Shown piece by piece: positions 1-11,884 of a stretch of 64,000 nt of DNA. The notes under the pieces are model-generated. The model did not search any database, was not told the DNA's origin, and saw only the letters and a list, made by a program, of their open reading frames with translations. The DNA is from Linyphia triangularis (Eukaryota > Arthropoda > Arachnida > Araneae > Linyphiidae). The DNA is taken from contig OZ021722.1 of the NCBI GenBank assembly GCA_963978545.1, forward strand, positions 35,109,365 to 35,173,364. The letters run 5' to 3'. How positions within the stretch are numbered: the stretch's first letter is position 1; each line of letters starts with the position of its first letter. Position numbers and translations under genes: made by a program.

Positions 1-652
1 AAATATTTCTTTCATGTTCAGTATAAGTAAACCACGATAAATAAAACAGGTATTCCATCACAACTTTTAATACTGTTTTCCATAAAAAAAAATGTGTACA
101 TGCCTGCTCTTCAGCTATTTAGATCCAGAAAAGCAAAAATAAAAATGTTGATACTAGGAAAGCCTTTTTCCAAAAGAGCGATACATTTTAATATTTTTTA
201 AATAATTTCGTTTCTCAAAAACATAAAAAAATTAGAAAGTTGTAAAAATGTTGACAAAATAGTTATTTATGCAACTACTGGGGAGAGTAATACTTTTTCC
301 AAACGAGTTAAAACGCTAATTTGATGAGTGCGATAGCACGAGTCTTTTTGTTTATTCTAGTCTATCTTTTGTTTATTCTCGTGAAAACAATTTTGACAAC
401 AGGAATGAGTTTTAATAATGATCGGTTAAAATTTTTTCACTTATGGCGTTTCTACACAATGCAACGTTGAATTGACTGGACCATATTCTATAATGAAATT
501 ATGCATTCACGTGCAATAATATTTTTTTTTTATTGATTAAAACAATTTTGGCGGGAGGAACAAGTTTCAACAATTATCGTTCAAAATTTAATTTACAACG
601 TTACAAAATAAGGCAGTGAATGAGTCAGTGATCAAATTTAGTGGGTTGATTA
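1..652. other. AT-rich intergenic stretch
   Basis: I see no coding exon, RNA gene or element boundary here. The sequence is AT-rich with short homopolymer runs and no open frame of interest on either strand. Confidence 0.5.
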
Positions 653-898
653 GGTTTTATGGCGCAAGGGCAACACTTGGGCCATACTGCGCCATCAGTG
701 ATCATGGTAACTTTTATTGTAATGAAGGTGGAGCTAATAGAAACGACAGTTTACGATGTTTATGTAAAATAACGTTCACTTTAAAATTTTAACTGTTGAG
801 TCATCTAACCAAATGCAAAGTTACGAGGCTGGATTGAAAATGGTGGTCACGATATTACGGCACAGTATCGGCCTTTGTAGCCCTTGCACCAAAAACTT
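653..898. repeat. Foldback / MITE-like element with about 50-bp inverted arms
   Basis: The left arm contains TTTTATGGCGCAAGGGC followed by GGCCATACTGCGCC. The reverse complement of the right arm reads TTTTGGTGCAAGGGC followed by GGCCGATACTGTGCC. The arms match over roughly 50 bp with substitutions. No coding capacity is seen and no clean target duplication was found. It is probably an old non-autonomous DNA transposon; superfamily unknown. Confidence 0.5.
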
Positions 899-1125
899 CA
901 AAACAACCAACAAGGAATTGTATTTGTTGTTACAGCGCAGGGTCTCTATGGTTGGAGATTAGTTTCTATTACCTATGCACTTCAACACAACCTTGTCATG
1001 TATAGGTAAACCACAATTATAAATAGGTTAACAAGCCCCCACGAGAAACGGAGGAAAGCTCAATCAACTGCAGTGGTTGATGTGCCACTTAAGGTTGTCA
1101 CTTCCAATATCACCACGGATATATA

Positions 1126-1312
1126 TTCCTGATGATTGTGTGATTAGCTCTCTAGCCTCTCACCCCAAAGATGCTGGGTTCGTGTCCTGGATTAGACATG
1201 AATGTTCTTTGTTGTTCAGAATCCTCATTAGGCTATAGGTCGAAGTCTTATTTATTGTGCGCAAAAAATAAGTCGTTGGGCGTATAAACCAATCGACTAA
1301 CCTGGGCTATAA
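1126..1312 (+). repeat. tRNA-derived SINE, second family, degraded copy
   Basis: A polymerase III B-box-like motif GGTTCGTGTCC lies near 1178. The body downstream (AGACATGAATGTTCTTTG, later GTGCGCAAAAAATAAGTCG, then an ACCAATCGACTAACC tail) matches the copy near 6975-7139 in order and spacing. The box A region is poorly preserved. Ends are approximate. Confidence 0.5.
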
Positions 1313-2160
1313 TATTAAGAATAAGTAGCGAGGCAAACATTAAAGAAAAAAAGTTTCAGTCATGAATAAATAATAGAAAGAGTTGAAAAATAACTGAAAT
1401 GTAAAAAAAAATACATGATGGGAAATGTTGAAATATTTGTTTTGTGTGTTATTGCCATAACTAATTAGGTATATTATTATACCAGCATAAAAAAAATTTA
1501 GTAAATTGAAATATTACAATTTTAAGAAACAAATATTTGTTACATTTCACTCATAATTGAAAAACTGAATGAGTGAAATGTGATTTTTTTTTTTTTTTTT
1601 TCAATCTGACTTTTTACAATGAATGAATGGGTGTGTTTTAGGCTAACTGGACACTTTAGATATCTAAACTAGTTAGCGACGTATACTTTGATTATGAAAA
1701 ATATGTATTGTATGTTAAAAGAATAAAAAAGTTAACTCTTCTAGAGGGAATATCTCAAAAACTAATTTCGTTTCATACCTCCTTCATCCACTTACCCCTT
1801 CAATTCTTTTGTTTCAAGGATAAAAAGATAAGCTGGCTCGGAGAAAAAATACATTATCAATGTAATTGTTCTGTTTATCTATTACGTTTATCAGTCTTGA
1901 TGTTATTGAGTATAAACAAAAACCTAAAGAGATTTGATAAGTTTTTATGTTAATATTTTATAGAGTTCTTGATAATTTTCTTAAATTTAACGCACATTAA
2001 TGCAAATTAGTTATTGACAGGTAGGGGAGTTCATTTTTTTTTAACGTTTGATTTTCGACCGAGGCACCCCCTGAAAAGTTTTTTAATAATAACATTTTAT
2101 TAAAATATATTAACATTTAGAAATAGTGACCAGGGATATCAAAAATATAAAATTTTCTAG
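1313..2160. other. AT-rich intergenic stretch
   Basis: No exon or element is recognised. It includes an 18-nt T run near 1586-1602 and an 81-codon open frame at 1708-1953 with no family resemblance, which I regard as chance. Confidence 0.4.
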
Positions 2161-3010
2161 TTACTAGAGTCCGTGATGATTACAAGAAACACTTGGAATT
2201 AGTAAAAAAAATTCTGGGTGGTTATCTTGAAGTACCGGTAAATTTTATGGCTCCAGGTGAACCTGCCTGAAAAAATTAAATATAACAAAATCCACACCGG
2301 CCATCAAGATAGGGATAGTCAAGGAACAGTTCAAGCTTACAAAAAGGGAAAAAGAGAAATACTAGACCTTGCAATTTTTGATTCCTGCATCTACTTGGAA
2401 ATTTGTTATCGTACCCCTCTTTCAACTACTGCTCCGAACAATGACTTGATTCCCTGGAAGAAGCTTGATGATGAGAAGAACATCGATAAGGGCATTTCTA
2501 ATATTGCAATCAAGAGGAATGTTACATATTTGGTAGCCCGGGTGGAACTTGTTTCTCCCATTTTTTGTATAGCAATGTCAGTGGTAAAAACAAAATGCAA
2601 AATAGTTCCGGCGCGCTTGATGAGAGTCAGGAATAGGAGAAGAAAATGCAAAGATTGCTCACTGTGAATTCTATCACGAAGCAAAGATTATAACAGCTGT
2701 TTCTTATAGCTTTCTAAGAATATATGATGTAATGAGCATTGGAAAAGATTTTTTTTTTATCATCAACTCGAAGAAGAGTGGCATGAAAACGAAGATTACA
2801 TTACTGCAGAAGGAATTTTGATGGATATTAAAGTAATGAATAATGTAGCCGGAAAAAAAGTTCCTTTAAAGACTGATTTTAACAAACCCAAAAGACTGAC
2901 TATAATAAACTCCAATTAACGATGAAGAACAAAAACTGCAATTGATGAAATGTGTAGTACTTCATAGAAAGACTTCAAAAGAGGACTTTATTAGAGAAAT
3001 GAAAAGCGAT
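2161..3010 (+). pseudogene. Degraded repeat-encoded protein (FMAPG-type), C-terminal part
   Basis: In broken frames the + strand reads RDDYKKHLELVKKILGGY, then VNFMAPG, then EICYRTPLSTTAPNNDLIPW, then ISNIAIK, and near 2760-2900 an acidic stretch reading EEWHENEDYITAEGILMDIK followed by NNVAGKKVPLKTDFN. I recognise this order of motifs from a large repeated protein family in arthropod gene predictions (RDDY, FMAPGA, RTPLS-APNNDL, N-A-RGVKL). The HHARWM segment that normally follows FMAPGA is missing here, and frameshifts and stops interrupt the rest. I infer a transposon-derived protein but cannot name the superfamily. A second degraded copy lies at 37800-38960, inside XRN2 intron 9. Confidence 0.5.
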
Positions 3011-3332
3011 TGCTGATTAAATTCTCGGGTAAACAGACTTAAAAATACACTAGCTATATTGTACCATTTAAAACTACATATCGTAAAGAAAAAACATGAT
3101 TATTTCTAAAAGAAACGATTTTATGTTTTGCTGATCGCTGTGGTGCAATTCTTAAAATTCAAGTTGGTGGTGCCACCTCTAAAAATTGTCTAATTTCCAT
3201 CAAATTTAGCATTAGTTATTTATTTATGTAAGATAACAAAAATATCAGGGGCCCCGTTAATATATGACATCTTGATAACAGATCATATTGAATCTAAAAA
3301 AGCAATGTTAGTGGCTTAAAAATAGTTAAACT

Positions 3333-3994
3333 CAGCGTTAGCCACTACGCGACCCGCGGGCCGGATTTGGCCTGTGAGAGATTTTTCTACGGCCCACCAA
3401 CACCACAGAAGATTTTAAAAAATCGAATTTCACGGTAGGACTTTTTTTCGTGCATAATATTAATTTGTCCAAAACAGTGTGTGTTTACTGTGTAGACTAG
3501 AGTTTTCCACTTAGTGCCCGAAGAAAGTACATAAAGAAGCTTTCAGCTAGGTGGTTTTAATCAAGAATAACTTAACATCATAAGAATAACTTAACGCAAT
3601 TCCATTTGGAAAATAAATTAAAATTGACTGAAACAAATACTCTGAAAGACTTCAACTCCATCATAAAATAAACTAAACGATTTCGACCGTCATCTTCTCA
3701 CAATTGGTATAGACTAAAACGGAGTAATCTGGAAGTACAGTTTAAATAAATGTTAAGTCAAGTCGCATTGTCCTGTTGAAACAAAAGACTCACTTCTCTT
3801 TTAGACTTGGATTTACTAATAATGAAAACTATAATTTTTTAATTATTTGAAAAATAAGAAATTTCCAGTTTTCAGAAATGCTAAATATTGTTAAACGATA
3901 ATAATCAAAGGTACATATTTTGGTGTATCCGGCCCGCGAAAAGCTCCAACATTAGTCATACTGCCCGCCTCTAAAAGTTAGTGGCGAACGCTAA
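3333..3994. mobile_element. hAT-type MITE, copy 1
   Basis: The left end reads CAGCGTTAGCCACTACGCG. The reverse complement of the right end reads TTAGCGTTCGCCACTAAC. It is flanked by GTTAAACT (3325-3332) and GTTAAACC (3995-4002), an 8-bp target duplication with one mismatch, as expected of hAT elements. There is no transposase, so it is non-autonomous. A shorter relative lies in the opposite orientation at 36029-36465, sharing GCGGGCCG-type internal sequence and the GCTTTTCGCGGG motif. Confidence 0.65.
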
Positions 3995-4002
3995 GTTAAA
4001 CC

Positions 4003-6195
4003 ATTCCTATACTAAGACACTACATCTTCTTCATCAGCGCTCTGTGAAAAATACGTCTTCCCTCACAATAAATTGGGCTAATAATAGCTTATTCCATTAG
4101 GACCACCCAAGTTTAAACTATTTTCACCTGAAAAATTACATTGCCACACTTAACAGATTTTATGCGAGTTCTAGTCGGCTTTTTTTATGTTGCACTTGAA
4201 GGGGCACTCTTCCTTTCATTATTTTGTATTTCAAAATAAATGTTAATTTTATCTCTCACTCCATCGTACATTCTAGATCAACAGGTATATTTCAAAGCAT
4301 TAAAAATTATGCGAAACGCAGTTTTTTGTTCATCTTATGAACTGTCTCTTTTGCCAAGCATTTGATAAACTCTTCATATAGGAAGACCCAAGTAAGTACT
4401 TCGCTTTTGAAAAAAAATTCCAGTGTTCTCAAGGAAACTTTGAACAATAGACTGAATAATTTTATTTGAACGGAATCTTTTCAACTCTTAAGTCAGAGGA
4501 ATTCATTTCGAGAATAAGCAGTACCCTTCTTAAGAAAGTTTTCTTTTGCTAAAATAATGGCGTAGAATGGTTTGTGTTGCACCGCAGCTTTACCGAAAAT
4601 CTTTAAATATGTACAAAATTTACAAGTAATGTCAGAAAAAAAATCGATACATTATTTTCTACAAATGTTATAAATGAATTCAAATTGAAAAAGTATTTAG
4701 ATTTTCTTTTTTTAAATTGTCGTGTCGGTAATTGAATGAATAATAATACATCTAACAAAAATTACCTAAATTTCTCTTTGTGTATTTTTTTCTATTTCAG
4801 ATACTTTTAAACTGGTCATATCATTTTTCCCAGTACTTTTCACCTGGTCCTTATCACAACAGGTGTAATAAACTTGTTACAATACTTTAGTAATAAAGAT
4901 TCATAGTCATAATTAAGTCAAAGACCCTGTTACATAGATTCCTATCTTTTTTCGAAATTAGAGAAGACAAGTGACTATAAATAAGAAGTCAAGATCTAAC
5001 AAACACTGATTCACCTGTAAATCTTAGATACGTTCCGGTATGTTTTACAGCGAAAGCTAAACCTTTACTGAAAAATATAGATAAAACTAAGGTTTTATAT
5101 ATATTTATTTGAAATCTCATCAGTCCTGCTGATTTACTCGTCATCAGTTATTAGATCAATAATAAAAGGCAGATTTCCTAATGTTCCTTTTAATTGAAAT
5201 TAATACCTTCCAATTACATAAGAAAATAATTTCAGCCAACGGCAGCGTATCCTCATATCACTCTTTCATATTACACTACATGGCTGAGTACAAGACTAAG
5301 GGGCGAGTTGTAAACAAAGAAATCCAATCTATCGTTATGAATACAAACATGGTGCACCGACTTATTTCTTAAGTATCTTTAACAGAAGGTAAATAGGTTA
5401 AATTAATTCAAGAAGTATGGACATGACGTTCCACTCCGTCCTTGTCGTTAATAATTAAGCAAATATATTTATTTCAGTCCAGCCTTTCAATATCTTGCCC
5501 CAGGATAAGTTCGTGTCTTTCCTTTTCATATGCTTCAGAAGCATGAAATTTAACAAAGCGCACCGTCTAATAACTTGGAGGTTTCTCGTACTCTCTGAGA
5601 TTTACAGAGATTGCTTATTGATTGGACCTTTGGATGCGTGACTATCTGGCATTCTCATTGAGTCAAGGGGATTTGTAATGAGTCGGGGATAGCCAAGATT
5701 TCAGTTAAGTAGAAAGATATGAGATAAATTTCTCGATCAGTGTGGCTTATGCATTATGATCTATTAGAAGGGCGTAATAAGAAGACTGTTCAAATGTAAG
5801 GATTACAATTAGTTCAACCTCTATTAAATATGATAATTTGGATGTATTAAATTTTGACATGGGGCAAGTGTTACATGAAGACTACACTACATCGAAATAC
5901 TGCTACAACAATCAGTCAATCTAATTCTTATAATTAATAAATTAATCAAAATTATCTATTGTATTAATTTATACTAACAGTCAGTATTACAATTAATTCA
6001 ACTGTCGATGAGGATCAACTTCCACAAGGCTTTTCACTGTGCATCGCTCTGAACAATCCTTTTCTAATAGAAGGAAACTTAAAAAAAAAACATCCCACCA
6101 GACAGACCAACAGTCGGCACAAAGCCATCTATTATAATCACTATAATTAAAATACAGAGAATAAGTTATGTATTCGTATTATAAATACATTTATG
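4003..6195. other. Intergenic stretch without recognised genes
   Basis: No exon or transposon could be supported. Frames on both strands are short and interrupted. The part from 5480 to 5760 is less AT-rich than its surroundings but shows no convincing coding frame on either strand. Confidence 0.4.
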
Positions 6196-6337
6196 TTATT
6201 CCTTTTTCACGTACACCAATTGTCTTGTTATATCTGTGAGATCCAAAGATTCAAAATAGGAAGCTGAGCTCGAAGATTTTTCATATTCATTTTGACCAAC
6301 TATCTGTCTATCATGGGCATAGCTCCCTTCAGATGAT
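6196..6337 (-). CDS. Putative terminal coding exon of an unidentified minus-strand gene
   Basis: On the minus strand an acceptor-like CCACCTTACAG is followed by 46 codons and a TAA stop. The peptide starts SSEGSYAHDRQIVGQNEYEK, has a serine-rich stretch SSSSASYFESLDLTDITRQL, and ends VYVKKE. Composition (polar, serine-rich, alternating charge, no low-complexity AT codons) looks like real protein rather than noise, for instance the tail of a membrane or adaptor protein. Reading upstream of the acceptor the frame hits a stop, which fits an intron. No upstream exon was identified, so the gene is not named. It could also be a relic of a retrocopy or a chance frame. Confidence 0.4.
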
Positions 6338-6974
6338 CTGTAAGGTGGCGGTCGCAATAGAGACAACACATTGATTTAGAACAGGGATGAAGAACGCAGA
6401 AAATTGACGTCTAATAAGATTACAATACGGTGAATGAGGATGCGTTTTCCCTGGTATCCCCCTCTCCCCTATGGAAAATGGGGTTAGTCTTGTTTCCACC
6501 GTAACAGAAACGCTAGACCTAGTGGCGAGAGCTAGTCTTGTGATTGTCAGAATTTTTTCAGTGACAAAATAAAACTGGAGCTACTGAACTAACTTTAATT
6601 TCTTACTTAAGGACAGTAGTAGATGCTTTTGATAATTTTTTTTTAAATTAGATAACATGAAAAAAAAATTGTTTCTCCACCTTGTTTAGTCGACTATTGC
6701 CTTTTCGCTCTATCAATACCACTTGTAGAAACAAAATGCTCCTTCTAGTTAACAAAATTATCCAAGTACTAAAAACTGCCGCACACAACACAGGCTATTA
6801 TCGGATCATCTGTGTACCACCACCTTGCAGTAAAATGCTTAATAAATATTTATTTGCATCGTAATACAAATTTTCCTCAGCGTACTCAGAGGCGCATAAA
6901 GCCCTTAGTCTAGACTTCCAGCTCCCTCCTATTACCTGCATCAATCTTTGCTTCTTACCAGCTCACCCATCCAG
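6338..6974. other. Unassigned intergenic or intronic sequence
   Basis: If the exon at 6196-6337 is real, this would be intron of that gene. No further minus-strand exon could be recognised here. Confidence 0.3.
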
Positions 6975-7139
6975 CACCGTCACAATTTCCCTCTGTCATT
7001 GTGCAGGGTTCGAATCCTGTTTAGGCATGGATGTTCTTTGTGGGTCGGAATCCACTTTAAGCTGCAGGTCCCGGCCTGATTAGCCGTTATTGTGCTCAAA
7101 AATAGGTCGTTGAGCGTACGAACTAGCCAACCAACCCTC
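6975..7139 (+). repeat. tRNA-derived SINE, second family
   Basis: A good B box, GGTTCGAATCC, lies at 7007-7017. The body continues TAGGCATGGATGTTCTTTG and GTGCTCAAAAATAGGTCG, and ends in a GCCAACCAACCC tail. The body matches the copy near 1126-1312, while the tail resembles the tails of the first SINE family at 49803 and 21021. The left boundary is approximate. Confidence 0.6.
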
Positions 7140-8169
7140 AGTCAATGTTTTCGAAGATATCTCCCCTACCCTCTTCTCCTCCCCCTTTTCTGCAATTTCT
7201 CTCCAGAGCCCAACTCAAGACAAACGTTGCTAATTTCTTCCTCACTTGATCTTCGCTTTATTTTATGCAGAAGCATTTCATTTGTAATAGCCTCATAAAA
7301 AAATCATATGGTTGAGTGGTTGAAAAAAGTTGTATCTTGTAAAATTATGATCAAATTATGTCCTGTTTCAATATTTTTTTTATTTTTTTTATTTTGAATT
7401 ATATTGTAAGATTAAATCATTAATTATATTTATGATCTGTTAATATCAATAATGTTCTCAAACTTGTTTATGTCGGTGGCATGGTGTCTATAAGCATGTG
7501 TTATTTAGAAATATTCTTTTCTTTTATAACCTCATAGAATCCTTATATTTTTTAAAGATCAATAGAGAATCTTTAGGTTGCTTGATAAAAAAAAGTTAAA
7601 AATTAATAATTTTTATTTTTAATTAATATTTAAAACATGGTTAGTCGTAGTTCAAAGATAGTAATTGCAATTTAAAAATATTGTTAATATCATGCAATTT
7701 ATTACTAAAAAGATATAAGAACTTTTGGTGCCTCTAAAAAAATTTTAAGGAATTGGGTGGAAATGTTGCATTCATTTGCAAATCACTACACTTTTTATAC
7801 AATTAAGCTCAGAACTTCTAAACCATTGATTTTTTTATGTATATGATAATAAATAATGTAGATAATAAAATTTTCTTTATAATGGGTACCTTATTTAGTA
7901 AGTGAATCAGTTAAATACATAGCTTTTATTTAGGTTAACATTGAAAGCTATCTGTGTGTAATATTCATTTAGATCAACTTAACAAATCAACGTGTCAGCG
8001 GAATGGACAATTTCCACATTTATTTATTTTGTTTGTTTATTCAATTCTAAATATTTCGAAAAGGCCATAAACACAAAAATGTCTGCTCACTGTGCTTTTT
8101 ATTTTCTTTCTTTTTTTTTTTTTTTTTTTTTAAATTTGCAACCTAAATTTGAACATTAGTTTTGACAGA
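7140..8169. other. AT-rich intergenic stretch
   Basis: No gene or element ends are recognised. It includes T runs near 7375-7390 and 8108-8130. Confidence 0.4.
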
Positions 8170-8380
8170 AAAAATGACACATTCGACTTGAATTGAATGT
8201 GACGTCACTTTATCTGAAACAACTTGACCTGAAACGCAGCAGCAGAAACAATTTTTGCAAGTTTCTCGCAAATCGCGCAAATCGGCACCGTATATAGTAA
8301 TTGTCTACCAATCACACACCAAAAATTTGTCAGAAACTTCACGATAACCATAGGAAAGGGAAAATGTTGGAACGTCCCAG
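8170..8380. promoter_or_regulatory. CpG-richer promoter-like tract, interrupted by the LTR element
   Basis: This stretch contains a perfect CRE-type palindrome TGACGTCA (8200-8207) and more CpG than the surrounding sequence (CGCAAATCGCGCAAATCGG, CCGTATATAG). It runs up to the insertion point of the LTR retrotransposon at 8380, and the sequence after the insertion (12968-13020, GCGGATCG, ATCGGACGGGGCTTCGGCGC) is likewise CpG-rich, so the two halves may be one tract split by the insertion. Exon 1 of XRN2 as seen here begins at a splice acceptor, so a non-coding first exon and promoter must exist upstream; this tract is a candidate. No transcript evidence is available. Confidence 0.25.
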
Positions 8381-8612
8381 TGTGACGATTTCTCGAAATA
8401 ACGACGACGAATTACAAAGGTAGCGCTTTTATTAATTTTTTAAAAGAAGTTGTTTAATTTAATATTATTGAGACTATCATATATTTTTTCATGCCAACTA
8501 CAATCTGGTTCTTCTCTGGTTGACCGTTGTCAGGGTAACACTTTGGCTGTTGCCACTCGCTTCGATAAACTTAATCATTCGTTGTTGCCACTCGCTTAGA
8601 TAAATCTTTACA
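8381..8612 (-). repeat. 3' LTR of the retrotransposon (minus-strand sense)
   Basis: This copy differs from the LTR at 12731-12963 by four substitutions and a one-base deletion. It starts TG and ends CA. It contains an internal repeat of GTTGCCACTCGCTT-like sequence present twice. Confidence 0.92.
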
Positions 8613-8636
8613 GACTCCTCCCCTCCAAGAGAAGAC
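8613..8636 (-). other. Polypurine tract candidate
   Basis: Read on the minus strand, the sequence just upstream of the 3' LTR is purine-rich (TTGGAGGGGAGGAGTC), the position and composition expected for the plus-strand primer of an LTR retrotransposon. Confidence 0.6.
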
Positions 8637-8875
8637 TTTTTATTGGAGTGAAAAAGTCTTAGAATTTAAAGTCTTTCAGTCTTAAGAGTTCATACCGCCA
8701 GTTGGATTTAGTGCACTAATTTTAATTAGTATTTTACTGCCAAATTATAATAGTTAAGTAGAGTGTTACAAGTTTAAATAAATAAGCCTACCCATAATAC
8801 TAAGGTTCTAAGAAGAAGAATAAATAAAAATATGTGCAAAGTCAATGTCTTACATCAATGTTCAAGGAACTCTAC

Positions 8876-10480
8876 TCAGGGTATCGGCATTTCGATGGAG
8901 ACTTCCCGTTTGCCTTTAATTTCTTCTAGGCCTAAAAGATTTAAGTGTTCTACTCTTTTAACGTAGGGCTTTAGCATATTAATATGATAAACGTGATCTC
9001 TGTTCTTATCGGGAAACCGTATCACATAGTTAGTATCCGATAACCGTCGAACTACTTCCCCAGGTCCAATCCACTGCACCGATAATTTGTTGGGTTTTGA
9101 AGAAGCTACAACTAATATGAGATCGCCCGCTTCGAACTGCCGTTCTACCGCTTTCTTATCATACCACAAGTTTTTGTTTTTCCTTGGCGCTTACCATATT
9201 CCGTATTGCTAATTCTTGGCAATTTTCCATACGATTTATTAATTTAAACACGTAGTTTACAACACAATCCTCTTCTTGGTGTTCTTCTGTTAACTTGTCA
9301 TAGAGCAATACAAGAGGAGTCTTCAGATTTCTTCCGTGAACTAATTCAGCTGGTGTAAAGCCTGTACTATCATGAGTCACAGTCCTTAACGAGAACAGAG
9401 CTTGAGGCAAAATCTTTTCCCATTCGGAACTAGATTCTAGACAGGACACGAAGAATTCTTTTCAGAGTTCTGTGCATTCTTTCGACTGGGTTACTCTGCG
9501 GATGGTGTACAGAGCTTCTAACAACCTTTATTCCAAATCTTTCTAAAAATTCGCAAGTAAGTGCACTCATAAATGACGTTCCTTTATGACGAAATTTTTC
9601 CTCCAAAGTTCTTTAGGGAAGACCATTCGGCTGAAAATCTGGAGTAGGGCGTCAATTACTGTGGTCGATTTGAGATTTTCCACAGGGACTGCATCGGGAT
9701 ATTTTGAAGACATGCACAATGCAGTAATGAGGTATTGATTCCCTGATGGGGTTTGAGGTAAAGGTCCCACAGCATCAACATTTATTTTTGAAAAGATTTC
9801 CGTAATAACTGGAACTATCTTGAGTGGTGCCTTCTTTTTATCTTGTGGGTTTCCTACCCTTTAACATAGATCACATGATTTCACAAAAGTTTCGACCTCT
9901 TTGTAACAGTTTGGCCAGTAGAAAACCTTTTTAAATAAAGCATCTTTAGTCTTCGCTATTCCCAGATGAGATGCCGTTTTTTCATGGCAGAATTCCATAA
10001 TCTGTTTTCAGTACTTCTACGACACCACAAGCAAAAGTCGTTCTGTTCCTTTTTTATCTTTCTTCAAGAAAAACAGCTTTTGATTTTTTGTCAGATACCT
10101 ATGCTTTTCAAGGTCTGTGTCATGTTTTGCTTCTTTGAATAGGGGTTTCAAATCCTCACTTTGCAATTTAGCGTCTAAAAATTCTTCTGGGGTTAATTTC
10201 ATAAGTTCCAATTCTGCATTTGAAAGATCTACCACCGCTAAAATATTATCATTACCAATTCCTTTTCCAAATTATTCATTTTCCCTTGAATCGCTTGTTT
10301 CTGGTTCCGAATTTGGCATCTCTGATTCTACCATCTTCTTACTTGAAGATCGAGTTTGTATGACATTAATTGTATCCATTCCGAAATTTTTATTCTGGTT
10401 AACTTCAGTAAATAGTTCCATTGTTCGGTTTCCTAATAGGTACCTTCCTTGATCTAAAGAATCTCTGATGACAGCTGCTA
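8876..10480 (-). pseudogene. Broken pol region: spacer, H2C2 finger, integrase core and C-terminal domain
   Basis: On the minus strand, after a spacer with LTPEEFLDAKLQSEDLKPLF (near 10170), comes an H2C2 finger (near 9780-10000; CHEKTASHLG and CDLC followed by a stop). The integrase core follows: VDAVGPLPQTPSGNQYLITA (first Asp), a middle region in a shifted frame, and HPQSNPVERMHRTLK with the Glu. The segment that should hold the second catalytic Asp reads RHKGTSF where the family has CDQGT-F, so that Asp is lost. The distal part continues LFSLRTVTHDSTGFTPAELV and ends with the chromodomain-free C-terminal barrel VGPGEV-type sequence (here QWIGPGEVVRRLS) and VYHINMLKPYVKR. At least three stops or frameshifts break it. 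No RT or RNase H follows before the LTR. Confidence 0.85.
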
Positions 10481-11884
10481 TTGTCACAATGTGCCCATAA
10501 GCGCAGTCTATCTCAACCTCAGCTAAAGGCAGACAAATGGGGTTTTAATCCATACCGTTTCTGTAGTTAACATTGAGGGTTTTACATACTTTCTGCAGAT
10601 CAGGTCAATTGATGCTCTGAAATCACGAAGTATCGTCATTTCTATGCCATTTATTTTTCCTTGACTGATATATGGTTCAAGAACATCTTTAAAATTTTCT
10701 TTCGGAACCAAGTTAGCAGCTACTATTTCAACGCTTTTCTTGAGTTTATCACAGTTAGGTCTTAAATGCGATGTATATCCGCACTCGTAACATCTTCGTA
10801 GTTTATCGCATTGAGCCTTCAAATGAGAAAATGACCCACACTCGTAACAACTAGGCTGCTTCCTCCTCTCAAATCTTTTCTCTCTTTCACCTTCATTGCA
10901 TTTATCTTCCTTCCATGGAGCATTTCTCTTGAAATTAAATTTGTCCTTAGGGTATTGTCCTTCCTGAGGTTTGAAATTATTTCTAGGTAGCTTTTCTTTT
11001 CTTTTGAAACTGTCTCTGACGCTTTCATAGTCATCCAATTTCTCTGCTAAATACTCTGGATCTTTAATATTAATCCAATTGTCTAAAAAGTGTTCTCTGA
11101 TTTCTGGAGGCACACGAAATTTTACTTGTTCAGCAATAATCAGATCTTTCAGTTGCTCAAAAGTTTCAACTTTCATGTCTTCAATCCATTCGGTAAAATA
11201 GCTCCGCAGCTCGTGGTAATAGTTTCTCCAATTTTTATCTGGCGTTTTCTGGTGTCTGTAGAAACACTGCTTAAATTTTTAGCTGTTCATTTTATACCTT
11301 TTCAGAAGAAGAGTTTTCACATGTTCATAGTCATTTGCGTTTTCAGGCGATTCTCTAGCCAACATGTTTGAAACTTCTGCATGAAGTACACCCAACAGAT
11401 AAGCAGTCCAATCTCTTTTTGGAACTTTGGCCATTTCTGCCTTTCTTTCGAAGTTAATTAAATATAACCCCATTTCATCCCTCTTTTCTTCAAATTTAGG
11501 CATTATATGCGTCAATTGAATCCTGGGAACACCGTTTTCAGATACATGGTTTATTCGAGGTAGGGATTCAGTTTGGGAAACTTCTAGCTTTTTTAATTCT
11601 AACTCATGCTGTCTCATTTTCCGCGCCAAATTATCTTCTCTTTCTTCCCTTTCTCTTTCCATTTCTCTTCCTTCAATCTCTCTTTCCCTTTCTCTTTCTT
11701 CTTTTCTCAGTCTTTTTTCAATCACACGATCAAATATCAACCTAACCTCCTCCTCATTATAATATTCACTTCCTACAATTATTCGCTTAATCTCAGGTAT
11801 TTTAATTTTAGCATCCACATTTTCGCCCAATTCGTCACATATTTGAAGCAAATCTTACTTCTTACCTTTCCCTAAATAACTCAT
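10481..11884 (-). pseudogene. Broken gag with CCHC knuckles and protease-like motif
   Basis: The minus-strand frame starts at ATG 11884 and is interrupted after nine codons by TAA (11855-11857), then runs through an Arg/Glu-rich coiled coil (KRLRKEEREREREIEG), a capsid-like region (LYLINFERKAEMAKVPKRDW, LLGVLHAEVSNML) and a second in-frame TAA at about 11279. It continues to two CCHC knuckles, CYECGSFSHLKAQC and CYECGYTSHLRPNC, which bind nucleic acid in this family. Just after, the expected aspartic protease signature D-T/S-G-A-S reads DFRAS, so protease activity is probably lost. A frameshift near 10530 separates this from the pol region. Confidence 0.85.

Noticed and set aside
2406..2684. 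92-codon minus-strand frame
   Set aside because: Lies opposite the degraded repeat protein read on the plus strand, which has recognisable motifs.
8200..8207. TGACGTCA as a proven CREB/ATF site
   Set aside because: An 8-bp palindrome is expected by chance at this scale; kept only as part of a promoter-like tract.
11606..11875. 89-codon plus-strand frame in the retrotransposon
   Set aside because: It is the antisense shadow of the Arg/Glu-rich coiled coil of gag, giving a Phe/Ser-rich peptide.
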